Shown here in pieces: positions 15,948 through 27,121 of a stretch of 64,000 nucleotides of DNA. The DNA is from Streptomyces roseofulvus. Lineage in GTDB: Bacteria; Actinomycetota; Actinomycetes; Streptomycetales; Streptomycetaceae. Made by a program: the position numbers and the translations under genes. How positions within the stretch are numbered: position 1 is the stretch's first letter; each line of letters opens with the position of its first letter. Under the pieces are notes generated by a model, which was given only the letters and a program-made list of their open reading frames with translations, did no database searches and was not told the DNA's origin. The stretch spans positions 1,116,001 to 1,180,000 of the forward strand of contig NZ_BAAAWE010000001.1 in the NCBI RefSeq assembly GCF_039534915.1, given 5' to 3'.

Positions 15948-16323
15948 GCCGTTCCCTACCTGTCCGCTCGGATTGCCTGCCCCGAGTGTCCGGCGCCCGC
16001 CGGACGCCGTCAAGGGCACGGACCGGACGTTCCCCCAGCACCGCGCCCGGGCCCGGCGACCGGCCGGCAGGACGGGTGCGGTACGCGGAAGCGTCCCGCA
16101 CCCGCACCGGCGGGGCCCGGCGGGCCGGACGACCCACGGCGCCCCACCCCTGGCCCGGGACCGGCCCGGCGCGGCCGCCCCCACCCCCACCGCGCCGCGA
16201 CCCCGGCCCGGCGGTCGGCCGGCTCGGCCGGGCGGTGCGCCGAAGCGCCCCGCACCCGGGCCCGGGGCGACCCGCGCGACCGGCGTCCGTCAGCCCTCGG
16301 AGCCGTACGGAATAATGCGCCGC
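15948..16323. other. intergenic region, divergent promoters expected
   Basis: About 375 bp of very GC-rich DNA between the leader peptide (minus) and the Rrf2 gene (plus). Visible structure is limited to an 8-bp inverted repeat GTCCGGCG-CC-CGCCGGAC at 15988-16005, about 40 bases upstream of the leader start. No ORF with a convincing start is seen. Confidence 0.5.
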
Positions 16324-16332
16324 ATGCGCATT
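16314..16332. promoter_or_regulatory. palindrome over the Rrf2 start codon
   Basis: AATGCGC-CGCAT-GCGCATT is a perfect 7-bp inverted repeat centred just before and over the start of the Rrf2 gene. It could be an autoregulatory operator. Part of its symmetry is forced by coding sequence, so this is tentative. Confidence 0.35.
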
Positions 16333-16779
16333 TCAGCCAGGGCCGACTACGCCGTGCGGGCCGCCCTCCAGCTCGCGGCCGCGGGCGACGCCGGGCCCTT
16401 GAAGGCCGAGGCGATCGCCGAGGGCCAGGGCATCTCGCACAAGTTCCTGGAGAGCATCCTCGGCGACATGCGCAAGGGCGGGCTGGTCGAGAGCCAGCGC
16501 GGCGGCCGGGGCGGCTACTGGCTGGCGCGGCCCGCCGAGACGATCTCGGTGGCGGACGTCATCCGCTGCGTGGACGGCCCGCTGGTGTCGGTGCGCGGGG
16601 AGCGCCCGCCGGACCTCTCGTACACGGGCCCCGCCGAGTCGCTGCTGACCCTGTGGATCGCGCTGCGGGCCGGCGTGCGCGACGTGCTGGGCGTCTCGCT
16701 CGCCGAGGTCGCCTCGGCCCGGCTGCCCGCCGAGATCGCCGCGCGCGCCGACGACCCGGAGGCGTGGACCAACCCCTGA
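16324..16779 (+). CDS. Rrf2-family transcriptional regulator
   Basis: A 151-residue winged-helix regulator. It begins MRISARADYAVRAALQLAAAG, the standard Rrf2 N-terminus, followed by the recognition helix region GISHKFLESILGDMRKGGLVESQRG and the wing GGRGGYWLARPAETISVADVIRCVDGPL. Only one Cys is present, so it cannot bind an Fe-S cluster like IscR or NsrR. Cysteine-poor Rrf2 proteins of the CymR type sense sulfur status. Between a sulfur-type leader peptide and an SfnB-like gene, that role is likely. ATG 16315 is an alternative start three codons upstream. Confidence 0.87.
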   Translation: MRISARADYAVRAALQLAAAGDAGPLKAEAIAEGQGISHKFLESILGDMRKGGLVESQRGGRGGYWLARPAETISVADVIRCVDGPLVSVRGERPPDLSYTGPAESLLTLWIALRAGVRDVLGVSLAEVASARLPAEIAARADDPEAWTNP

Positions 16780-16911
16780 CGGGCCACCACCCGCCGCTCC
16801 CGCGGCGGCACCCCTCCCCCACCTGCGCCGACCTGACAGCGTCTCACCCGACGAAACGACCCCATCCGTATCGCGGACACCCCTTGGGGCCCGGGCCACC
16901 CCTCTGCCACT

Positions 16912-16933
16912 ATCCCTACTGATCCAGTGGGAT
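16912..16933. promoter_or_regulatory. imperfect palindrome upstream of the SfnB-like gene
   Basis: ATCCCTACTG-ATC-CAGTGGGAT is an inverted repeat with one unpaired base, 23 bases before the start codon and near the expected promoter. Symmetry, low GC and position suggest an operator, possibly for the adjacent Rrf2 protein. The regulator assignment is inference. Confidence 0.45.
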
Positions 16934-16955
16934 TACGGAGAGCGGGTGGGACGGT

Positions 16956-18209
16956 ATGAGCGCGCAGCAGACGACGCCGAGGGACGACACGCTCTGGCGG
17001 CGGGTCGTCCGGGAAGTCGCCGACGACCTGGCCGTCGACGCGCACGCCCGCGACCGGGCCGGCCGGAGTCCGCGCGACGAGGTGGAACGGCTCCAGGAAG
17101 CCGGGCTCCCGGCCTTCCTCACGGCCGCCGACCCCCTCCTCGGCGGCGGCCACGGGGCCGACCTGCGCACCGCGTGTTCCGCCGTACGGGAGCTCTCCGC
17201 CGCCGACAGCTCGGTCGGCGAACTGCTGGCCCACCACTACGCCCTGTCCTGGACGAGCCGCTTCCTCACCGGCCCGTCGGGTCGGGGCGCCGGAACGTTC
17301 CCGCGCCTCGACGCGCGGACGGCGGCCGAGGGCTGGCTGCTCGCCGGCGCGGCCGAACCCCCGCAGGTCGGCGCGGGCCCGGGCCTCACCCTCACCCGCG
17401 CCGACCGGGGCGGCTGGCTCCTCGACGGGCGGCGCGCCTTCGACTCGGCCGTGACCGTCGCCGACCGGCTGGTGGTCACCGCCCGCCCCGCCGGCACCGC
17501 GGACCAGCTGGTCGTCCTGGTCGACCCGGCCCACCCCGGAGTGCGCGCCGAGGCGGCGGCGGACCGGGTCGGCCAGCGGCTGACCGGCGCCGGGACGGTC
17601 GTCTTCGACCACGTATCGGTGCCCCGCGCCCGGGTCCTCGGCACCCTGCCGGCCGACGAGCACGCCGTGGCGCCGTTCACCGCGCTCGCGCCGCTCGTGC
17701 TCCGGCTGCTGCTCGTGCACGTGGCGCTCGGCATCGCGGAGGGCGCGCTCGCCGAGGCCCGCGACGTGAACCGCGCGATCGCCCCGGAGCCGGGCGCGGC
17801 GCCCGCCGAGACCCTGCCGGACCAGGGGGACGACCCGTATCTGCTGCTCTCCTACGGGGAGCTGGCGACCGCCGCGCACACCGCCGCCGCCGTCGCCGAG
17901 CGGGCCACCGACGCCCTCGCCCGCGGTCTGCGCTCCGGCTGGACGCTCGGCGTCGAGGACCGCGCCGACCTCGCGGTGCTGGTGGCCGCCGCAGAGACCG
18001 TCACCGGCCGGGCGGCCGTCCAGCTGACCACCCGCATCCTGGAACTGGTCGAGGGCGCCCCGCCGGCCGGGGTCGGCGGGCCCGGCTTCGACCGCTTCTG
18101 GCGCAACGCCCGCGCGCTCACCGCCCGTACCCGCCCGTCGCACCGCCTCCGCGACATCGGCGACCACTACCTCAACGGCACCCACGCGCGGCTGGCGCGG
18201 AGCGCCTGA
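16956..18209 (+). CDS. acyl-CoA dehydrogenase-fold oxidoreductase, SfnB-like (sulfur acquisition)
   Basis: A 417-residue protein with the acyl-CoA dehydrogenase fold. The N-terminal helices (DEVERLQEAGLPAFLTAADPLLGGG) and ADSSVGELLAHHYALSW resemble SfnB and the DszC-type flavin-dependent monooxygenases that desulfurise organosulfur compounds, rather than beta-oxidation enzymes. The C-terminus TRPSHRLRDIGDHYLNG is also typical of that group. It probably uses reduced FMN from a separate reductase, not found here. An operator-like palindrome lies just upstream, and the preceding gene is an Rrf2 regulator, so expression on sulfur limitation is likely. Confidence 0.78.
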   Translation: MSAQQTTPRDDTLWRRVVREVADDLAVDAHARDRAGRSPRDEVERLQEAGLPAFLTAADPLLGGGHGADLRTACSAVRELSAADSSVGELLAHHYALSWTSRFLTGPSGRGAGTFPRLDARTAAEGWLLAGAAEPPQVGAGPGLTLTRADRGGWLLDGRRAFDSAVTVADRLVVTARPAGTADQLVVLVDPAHPGVRAEAAADRVGQRLTGAGTVVFDHVSVPRARVLGTLPADEHAVAPFTALAPLVLRLLLVHVALGIAEGALAEARDVNRAIAPEPGAAPAETLPDQGDDPYLLLSYGELATAAHTAAAVAERATDALARGLRSGWTLGVEDRADLAVLVAAAETVTGRAAVQLTTRILELVEGAPPAGVGGPGFDRFWRNARALTARTRPSHRLRDIGDHYLNGTHARLARSA

Positions 18210-18224
18210 TCCGGGGCCGCCCGG

Positions 18225-19088
18225 TCAGCCGGCCCGGGTCAGCGCGACCATCTCCTCACCGTCCAGGTCCCACTGACGGAGCACCACCCGGGCCTCCTCG
18301 CCGCCGATCTCCCACCGCTCGAACCGGCATTCCCGGAAGTCCGTCACGACGCTCTCGCCCCATCCCTCGGCCGCCGCGAGCGTCCACGTGCCACGCGCCG
18401 TGCAGGTCTCGACCGCCTCGCCGGGAAGCGGAGCGAAGCCCGGCGGGTCCATGAGGCCGTCGGCGGTCGCCGTGCCGTCGGCGGCCAGCTCCAGCGTGCC
18501 GCCGCGCCCGTCGGTCCAGGTGCCGACCAGCCCCTCGCGGGTGACCGCGGGCGGGCGGTACTCCTCCAGGACGCCGGTGCCGAGGGCGAGGCCGCCGAGG
18601 AGCGCCGTGCCGACGACGGCGAGCGTGCCCCAGAGCGCGATGCCGCGCAGCAGCCACCGCCGGGACGACCGGGCCACCAGCGCGGCCGGCACGATGCCGG
18701 CGGTGAGCGCCGGCCAGGCCGCGAGGGCGGCGGGCACGGACCGGAGGACGTACAGCCCCGCCATCAGGGAGCCGCCCGCCGCGATCACCACCGCGGCCGC
18801 CACCACCCACCACCACGCCTCGCTCCCGCCGGCGAACCGCCGCCCGAGGGAACCGGCCAGCACGAGCGTCGGCACCACCAGGACGAGCGCCGCCGCCCCG
18901 CCGAAGATCGCGGCGAACGGCGTCAGCAGGGGCAGGAAGGACAGCTCGAAGGCGTAGCCCCGCGATTCCCGGGTCGCCTCGAACGCCGTGAGCACCACCG
19001 CGACGAGCGTCAGCTCCAGCATGAGCATGCCCGTCGCCACCATCAGGATCCGGCCGAACGAAGGAGGACCGGTCCGCGTCGTCGTCAT
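18225..19088 (-). CDS. membrane protein of unknown function
   Basis: A 287-residue protein from ATG 19088 (MTTTRTGPPSFGRILMVATGML). It has five or so hydrophobic segments in the first 170 residues (LELTLVAVVLTAF, AAIFGGAAALVLVVPTLVLAG, AWWWVVAAAVVIAAGGSLMAGLYVL, and two more), then a soluble C-terminal domain of about 100 residues. That domain (VGTWTDGRGGTLELAADGTATADG) looks like a lipocalin-like strand repeat. No function can be assigned. It is convergent with the SfnB-like gene. Confidence 0.72.
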   Translation of the reverse strand: MTTTRTGPPSFGRILMVATGMLMLELTLVAVVLTAFEATRESRGYAFELSFLPLLTPFAAIFGGAAALVLVVPTLVLAGSLGRRFAGGSEAWWWVVAAAVVIAAGGSLMAGLYVLRSVPAALAAWPALTAGIVPAALVARSSRRWLLRGIALWGTLAVVGTALLGGLALGTGVLEEYRPPAVTREGLVGTWTDGRGGTLELAADGTATADGLMDPPGFAPLPGEAVETCTARGTWTLAAAEGWGESVVTDFRECRFERWEIGGEEARVVLRQWDLDGEEMVALTRAG

Positions 19089-19277
19089 GACGATCACCCC
19101 CGGGAGCATCCTGCCACGCCGTCTTGAACGCGTTCAACACGGGTCCCCGGGGCGGACGGACCGGCATGTCGGGACCTCCGGCCCTCATCCGGGACGGCCG
19201 TTGGCCCCAAGCTGGGAGTGAGCAGGGATCCGGCCGTCCGGCCGGGCCCGTCAGGCCACGAGCAGGGAGGACGTCAG

Positions 19278-20207
19278 ATGAGTCGCGAGGCCCAGCAGAC
19301 CGGAGCGGACGGCGGCGAGGCCCGGGAGCCCCGCGCGGGCCGGGAGATCGTCGCCGGGGTGGACGGTTCGCCGGAGAGCCTGGCCGCCGCCGACTGGGCC
19401 GCCCGGGAGGCGGAGCACCGGGGCGTCCCGCTGCGGCTGGCGCACGCCTGGCGGTGGGAACCGCTCGACCTGCCGCTCGTCCAGGACGAGGAGACGCAGC
19501 GGCACGCCGCCGAGGAGGTGGTCCGCGCGGCCGAGACGGAGATCGCCGGCCGGCACCCGACGCTGGAGATCACCGCCGAGGTGCTCACCGACACCCCGGT
19601 CGCGGCGCTCCTCGACACGATCGGCGAGGCCGAGATGCTGGTCATCGGCTCGCGCGGACACGGCGCGGTGGCCGGATTCCTGCTCGGCTCGTACGGCCAG
19701 CAGGTGATCGCCGCCGCGACCCGCCCGGTGGTCGCGGTCCGCGCCCGCGACGACCGGGCCGCCGAACCGCCCACCGGCGAGATCCTGGTGGGCCAGCAGG
19801 GCAGCCCCGAGGACAGCGAGGCCGTGCTGCGGTTCGCCTTCGAGACGGCCGCCGCCCGCGGGGCGGCGATCCGCGCGGTGCGCGCCTGGAGCCTGCCGCC
19901 GCTCTTCGCGTACAGCCCGGCGTCGCTGCGGCTCGCGGACGACGCCGGAGGTCTGGTGCCCTTCGAGGAGAAGGCGCTCCGCGACGCGCTGGCCCCGTGG
20001 CGCGAGCGGTACCCGTACGTGCCGGTGACCGAGCACGTCGAACTCGGCAGCGCCGGGCAGGTGCTGCTCACCACCTCGGGCAACGCGCAGCTCCTGGTGG
20101 TGGGCCGGCGGGCGAGGCGCGGGGCGCTGGGGCAGCGGATCGGGTCGGTGGCGCACGCGGCGCTGCACCTGGCGCCGTGCCCGGTGGCGGTGGTCCCGCA
20201 GGGCTGA
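19278..20207 (+). CDS. universal stress protein, two tandem USP domains
   Basis: A 309-residue protein from ATG 19278, with GGGAGG at 19265-19270. Two USP domains occupy roughly residues 20-165 and 170-309. The first has the full ATP-binding motif G-x2-G-x9-GS in GSRGHGAVAGFLLGSYG; the second has VGRRARRGALGQRIGSVAH. Such proteins bind ATP and help survival under starvation, hypoxia or oxidative stress. The Cys near the C-terminus (LAPCPVAVVP) is usual for the family. It is followed by a GTTGAC repeat array. Confidence 0.9.
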   Translation: MSREAQQTGADGGEAREPRAGREIVAGVDGSPESLAAADWAAREAEHRGVPLRLAHAWRWEPLDLPLVQDEETQRHAAEEVVRAAETEIAGRHPTLEITAEVLTDTPVAALLDTIGEAEMLVIGSRGHGAVAGFLLGSYGQQVIAAATRPVVAVRARDDRAAEPPTGEILVGQQGSPEDSEAVLRFAFETAAARGAAIRAVRAWSLPPLFAYSPASLRLADDAGGLVPFEEKALRDALAPWRERYPYVPVTEHVELGSAGQVLLTTSGNAQLLVVGRRARRGALGQRIGSVAHAALHLAPCPVAVVPQG

Positions 20208-20222
20208 GGAGGGACGGGTCAT

Positions 20223-20278
20223 CCCGTCAAGCCGACGCGGCGGGTTGACGCACGGAGTTGACCCGCCGGGTTGACGGG
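20223..20278. repeat. three GTTGAC repeats at exact 13-bp spacing, with flanking inverted repeat
   Basis: GTTGAC occurs at 20244, 20257 and 20270, each 13 bp from the next. The set is bracketed by an 8-bp inverted repeat, CCCGTCAA (20223-20230) and TTGACGGG (20271-20278). It lies between the USP gene and the CAP-domain gene. It may bind a regulator or end USP transcription. Confidence 0.6.
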
Positions 20279-20380
20279 GGGTGTCGGGGCGGCGGAGCGC
20301 GGAAAGCCTTGACCCCGTCGCCCCGGCGGCCCGTCCGGGCGCCGGACCCGACGGCGGCCCAGGCGAGAGAGCGGAGCCCC

Positions 20381-21200
20381 ATGCGGTACGACGGTCCCGG
20401 CCCCCACCACGGTCCCGACCCCTCCGACCCCGACGGACGCGCCCGCGGCCGGGACGCCGCCGCGGCCGGCCGGCACCGTCGCGGCGGCCCGGTCCGCCGC
20501 CGGCCGCTCCCCCGGCCGGGGTTCTCCGCGGCCGTCCTCGCCGCGGGCACGACGGCGGCCGCCGTGACGATCCTCCTCGGCCTGTACGCGGCCACCCCGC
20601 CCTCCGCTCCCGTCCCCCGCGCGGCCACGCCCCCGTCCCCCCACCCCCCCGACCCCCGCCCCCCGACACCCCGCCCCCACCTCGCCCCAGGCCCTCGCCG
20701 GGGCCCGGCAGACCCCGGCCGCGCCCCGGGCGGACGGCGCCGGCGGGGCGGCCGACGGACTCGCCCCGCAGACGGGGGCCGCCCTGGCCGCTCCCGTGAA
20801 GGCGCCGTCCCGGACCGACCGCTACGTCCAGGACGTCCTGGCGCTGGTCGACGCCGAACGGGACCGGGCCGGCTGCGGCCCGCTGCGCACCGAGGCCCGG
20901 CTGGCGAAGGCAGCGCAGGGGCACGCCGACGACATGGCGGCCCGCGACTACTACGCCCACGCCAGCCCCGAGGGCCGGGACGGCGGCGACCGGATCAGCG
21001 CCGCCGGCTACCACTGGTCGGCGTGGGGCGAGAACATCCACAAGGGGCCGAAGACCCCGCGGCGGGCGATGGACGACTGGATGGACAGCCCGGCCCACCG
21101 GGCGAACATCCTCAACTGCGCGTTCCGCGACATCGGGGTCGGCGTCGCCCTGACCGCGGACGGGCCGTGGTGGGTGCAGGACTTCGGCACCCGGGGGTGA
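20381..21200 (+). pseudogene. secreted CAP (SCP/PR1) domain protein, apparent frameshift
   Basis: Two frames seem to make one protein. From ATG 20381 one frame encodes a cytoplasmic basic segment, a membrane helix (FSAAVLAAGTTAAAVTILLGLYAAT) and a Pro-rich linker. The CAP domain is in another frame, ending at 21200: VLALVDAERDRAGCGPLRTEARL, then HASPEG and NCAFRDIGVG. The frame change falls in a run of C tracts near 20635-20670, where one extra base restores the join. Alone, the CAP frame could start only at GTG 20796 and would lack any export signal. A sequencing error or true indel is equally possible. The CAP domain is close to that of the convergent sigma-CAP fusion. Confidence 0.68.
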
Positions 21201-21207
21201 CGTCCGC

Positions 21208-22839
21208 TCAGTTCGCGGGCGCGGCCAGCTTCTGCACCCAGACCGTGCCGCCCGGGCCCGGCACCGCGGCCACTCCGGTGTCGCGGTAGGCGCAGTCGAG
21301 GAGGTTGCGCGCGTGGGCGGGGTCGTCCCGCCAGCTCGCGACCACCTCCGCCGGGTCCCGCTGCCCCTGGGCCAGGTTCTCCGCCCAGGCCGACCAGCGG
21401 TATCCGGCCTCGGTCATCCGGGTGTCCGCGAACTCGCCCTCGGGGCTGGCGTGGCCGTAGTAGCCGCGGGTCGTCATGTCACGGGCGTAGGCGCGGGCGG
21501 CGGACGTCAGCCGGGCGTCGGTGCGCAGCGGTCCGCAACCGGCCTCGGCCCGCAGCCCGTTGACCAGTGCGGTGACCCGCTCCCCCGGGTCGGCCGGGGT
21601 GGGTGCGACGGTCCGCGTCGGGGTCGGCGCGGCGGTGGTGGGGGGGCGGGTGGGCACCGGGCGGGTGGCTGCCGCGGTGACGGCGCTCGGGGTGGGCGTG
21701 GGGGTGGGGGTGGCAGTGGGTGAGGGGGCCGGCGCCGTGGTGGTGGCGGGCGGTGCGGCGGCCGGTCGGGCGGGCTCGGGGAGGGTCAGCACGAGCGCCC
21801 CGAGGACGGCGACGGCCGCGACGCCGGCGGCCCCGGCCCGGCGCCCGGGGGTCCAGTACGGGGCGGCGTGCCCGGCCACCGGCTCGCCGCCGGGTATGCC
21901 CTCCGCCGCGCCCGCGGGGTCCACCGCGCCCCCCGGTTCCACCGCGCCCGCGGGGTCCGCCGTCCCGGTCGGCTGCACGCCGGCCGACGGCTCCGCGCCG
22001 CCCGACGGATCCGCCCAGCCGACCGGTTCGGCCGCGAACGCCGGGGACGTCCCGGCGTCCAGGAGGACTCCGGCGAGGGGCGGGACGAGGCCGATGCCGA
22101 CGAGCAGGCCCTCGACGGGGGCGAGTCCGCGGCGGTCGCGGCCGGCGCCGCAGGCGCGGCAGTCGCGCAGATGGCGGGCGAGCCGCTTGCGCCACAGCGG
22201 CGACGGGCGGCCGTCCCACGCGGTGAGGGCGTCGGCCAGGCCGGGGCAGCGCGGGCGGGCGTCGAGGGCGCCGACCACGGCCCGGCCGGTCTCCAGGCGT
22301 TCCTTCATCCGCTGGACGCGGACGGCGGCGTGGGCCGGGTCGAGGCCGAGGGCCTCGGCGAGTTCGGCGCGGGTGAGTTCGCCGGCGGCCTCCAGCCACC
22401 ACAGCGACAGCAGTTCGCGGTCGTCCTCGTCGAGCCAGCGGGTGGCCCGGGCGACGTCCCGGCGCTGTCCGGTCAGGCCGAGGCGGAGGATCGTCAGGTC
22501 GGTGAAGTCGCCGGCCGGGTCGGCGAGGCCGACGGCCCGGTCGAGGCCGGGGACGGGTGCCTGGAGGCGTTCCCGCCAGCGGCGGCGGACGCCGTTCATG
22601 GCGATGGCGACGAGCCAGGACCGGAAGCGCGCCGGGTCCCGCAGCGCGGGCAGCCCGTCGAGGGCGCGCACCAGGGTCTCCTGGACGATGTCGTCGGTGT
22701 CGGCGTGGCCGTCGAGGGCACGGCCGACCACGTTGTGGACGAGCGGCAGGAAGGCCCGTACCAGCGCGTCCCTGGCGTGCGGGTCGCCGGCGCGCGCCGC
22801 CTCCACCAGGGCGGTGGTGCGCTGCTCGTCGCTGTGCAT
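21208..22839 (-). CDS. ECF sigma factor fused to zinc-binding anti-sigma-like, membrane and CAP domains
   Basis: A 543-residue multidomain protein from ATG 22839, with GGGAGC upstream. Residues 20-90 are sigma region 2 (DTDDIVQETLVRALDGLPALRD, RFRSWLVAIAMNGVRRRWRER). Residues 135-190 are sigma region 4 with its helix-turn-helix (LTRAELAEALGLDPAHAAVRVQRMKE). Residues 223-230 form HxxxCxxC (HLRDCRAC), the ZAS anti-sigma zinc motif. A membrane helix follows at about 336-353, then a Thr/Pro-rich linker and an extracytoplasmic CAP domain (418-540; GCGPLRTDARL, YYGHASPEGEF, DCAYRDTGVA). This suggests a sigma factor held at the membrane until an outside signal frees it. The convergent gene encodes a similar CAP domain. 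Confidence 0.85.
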   Translation of the reverse strand: MHSDEQRTTALVEAARAGDPHARDALVRAFLPLVHNVVGRALDGHADTDDIVQETLVRALDGLPALRDPARFRSWLVAIAMNGVRRRWRERLQAPVPGLDRAVGLADPAGDFTDLTILRLGLTGQRRDVARATRWLDEDDRELLSLWWLEAAGELTRAELAEALGLDPAHAAVRVQRMKERLETGRAVVGALDARPRCPGLADALTAWDGRPSPLWRKRLARHLRDCRACGAGRDRRGLAPVEGLLVGIGLVPPLAGVLLDAGTSPAFAAEPVGWADPSGGAEPSAGVQPTGTADPAGAVEPGGAVDPAGAAEGIPGGEPVAGHAAPYWTPGRRAGAAGVAAVAVLGALVLTLPEPARPAAAPPATTTAPAPSPTATPTPTPTPSAVTAAATRPVPTRPPTTAAPTPTRTVAPTPADPGERVTALVNGLRAEAGCGPLRTDARLTSAARAYARDMTTRGYYGHASPEGEFADTRMTEAGYRWSAWAENLAQGQRDPAEVVASWRDDPAHARNLLDCAYRDTGVAAVPGPGGTVWVQKLAAPAN

Positions 22840-22936
22840 GAATGGTGCTCCCTTGTCCCCGGTCCTCGTCCCCGTCCTGGTGGAGAGCCGAGGGGCCGGG
22901 CAGGGATAACACTTTTCTCGCTCGACGGTCCGGCCG

Positions 22937-23227
22937 CTAGCCGGTCGGATGGGGCAGGCGTGGGACGGTCGCCCCGTGGCCCTCCCGGACGGCTTCCACG
23001 ACGACGTCGTGGAGTTCTCGGCTCTCCTCCTCCGAGGAGCAGGGGACGGGACTGCCCGACATGGTGAACCAGTCGGATGCGCCGCTGTACTGCACGGCCA
23101 CGCGTGCCTCACCGTCGGCGAAGGTCGTGTGCACGGTCAGGTCGCCCGTGACGATTCCGCCTTCGACGGTCAGCACCCCACCACGCCCGGTGTAGACACC
23201 GGCGGTCGTCCAAGATGCCCAGCTCAT
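22937..23227 (-). CDS. small hypothetical protein
   Basis: A 96-residue soluble protein from ATG 23227 ([17 protein letters not shown]), with GGAGG just upstream. The first half is beta-rich ([39 protein letters not shown]); the second half has an acidic helix ([20 protein letters not shown]). No domain is recognised. It lies between the sigma-CAP gene and the isocitrate dehydrogenase on the same strand, after that gene's terminator. Confidence 0.68.
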   Translation of the reverse strand: MSWASWTTAGVYTGRGGVLTVEGGIVTGDLTVHTTFADGEARVAVQYSGASDWFTMSGSPVPCSSEEESRELHDVVVEAVREGHGATVPRLPHPTG

Positions 23228-23271
23228 GCCCTCCAGGGTCACACCCGAATGGCGTATCCGCCACCGACGGG

Positions 23272-23306
23272 ACCGCCCCGGCCGGAAGGATTCCGGCCGG
23301 GGCGGT
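23272..23306 (-). terminator. intrinsic-type terminator of the isocitrate dehydrogenase gene
   Basis: A perfect 15-bp inverted repeat (arms 23272-23286 and 23292-23306, loop AGGAT) sits 17 bp after the idh stop. There is no T-run, as is common in Streptomyces. Confidence 0.8.
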
Positions 23307-23323
23307 ACGCGTCGGGTGCCGGA

Positions 23324-26655
<3,332 letters not shown>

Positions 26656-26755
26656 GACCCGATTCGAACCCACGGGCGGCCCGGCCGCCTGCTGGGCTCA
26701 CCCGAACGACACGCCGGGGCTCGGATTCCCTCGCCGCGGGTCGCCGGCCGTGGGT

Positions 26756-27043
26756 TCACTCGCCGCGGGGTGCGAGTCGGGAGACGAGGAGGAGGACGAG
26801 GGCGGCGAGCATGGTGAGCACGGCGACCAGGCCGACGGCGGATCCCGCGGCCGGCTCGCCCGCGAGTCCGCCGGCGCTCTGGAGGGCGAAGGATCCGGCC
26901 ATGACGACCTGGGCCCAGCCGTAGAGGGCGACCTTGCGGACCTTGCGGCGGAGCCAGGGCGGCACCCATCCGGTGCGGAGGGTGGCGATGCCGCCGACGG
27001 CGAGGAGGAGCGCGAACGCCCCGGGAACGACGTACCGGTCCAT
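26756..27043 (-). CDS. small membrane protein
   Basis: A 95-residue protein from ATG 27043 with three predicted membrane helices (VVPGAFALLLAVGGIATL, VALYGWAQVVMAGSFALQSAG, AVGLVAVLTMLAALVLLLVS) separated by a basic loop (WVPPWLRRKVRK). Function unknown. It lies between the LacI regulator and the PAP2-like gene on the same strand. Confidence 0.7.
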   Translation of the reverse strand: MDRYVVPGAFALLLAVGGIATLRTGWVPPWLRRKVRKVALYGWAQVVMAGSFALQSAGGLAGEPAAGSAVGLVAVLTMLAALVLLLVSRLAPRGE

Positions 27044-27121
27044 GAAGGGTCCCCCGGTCGCCGCCGGCCCGGTGCCGGCGGTGGCGCGATCATGCCATGG
27101 CCGGGTGACGGGCGGCCGTCG

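Noticed and set aside
15953..15960. TCCCTACC upstream of the leader peptide as a half-site matching the SfnB palindrome
   Set aside because: It lies 6-13 bases before the leader ATG and reads AGGGA on the coding strand, so it is better explained as the ribosome-binding site.
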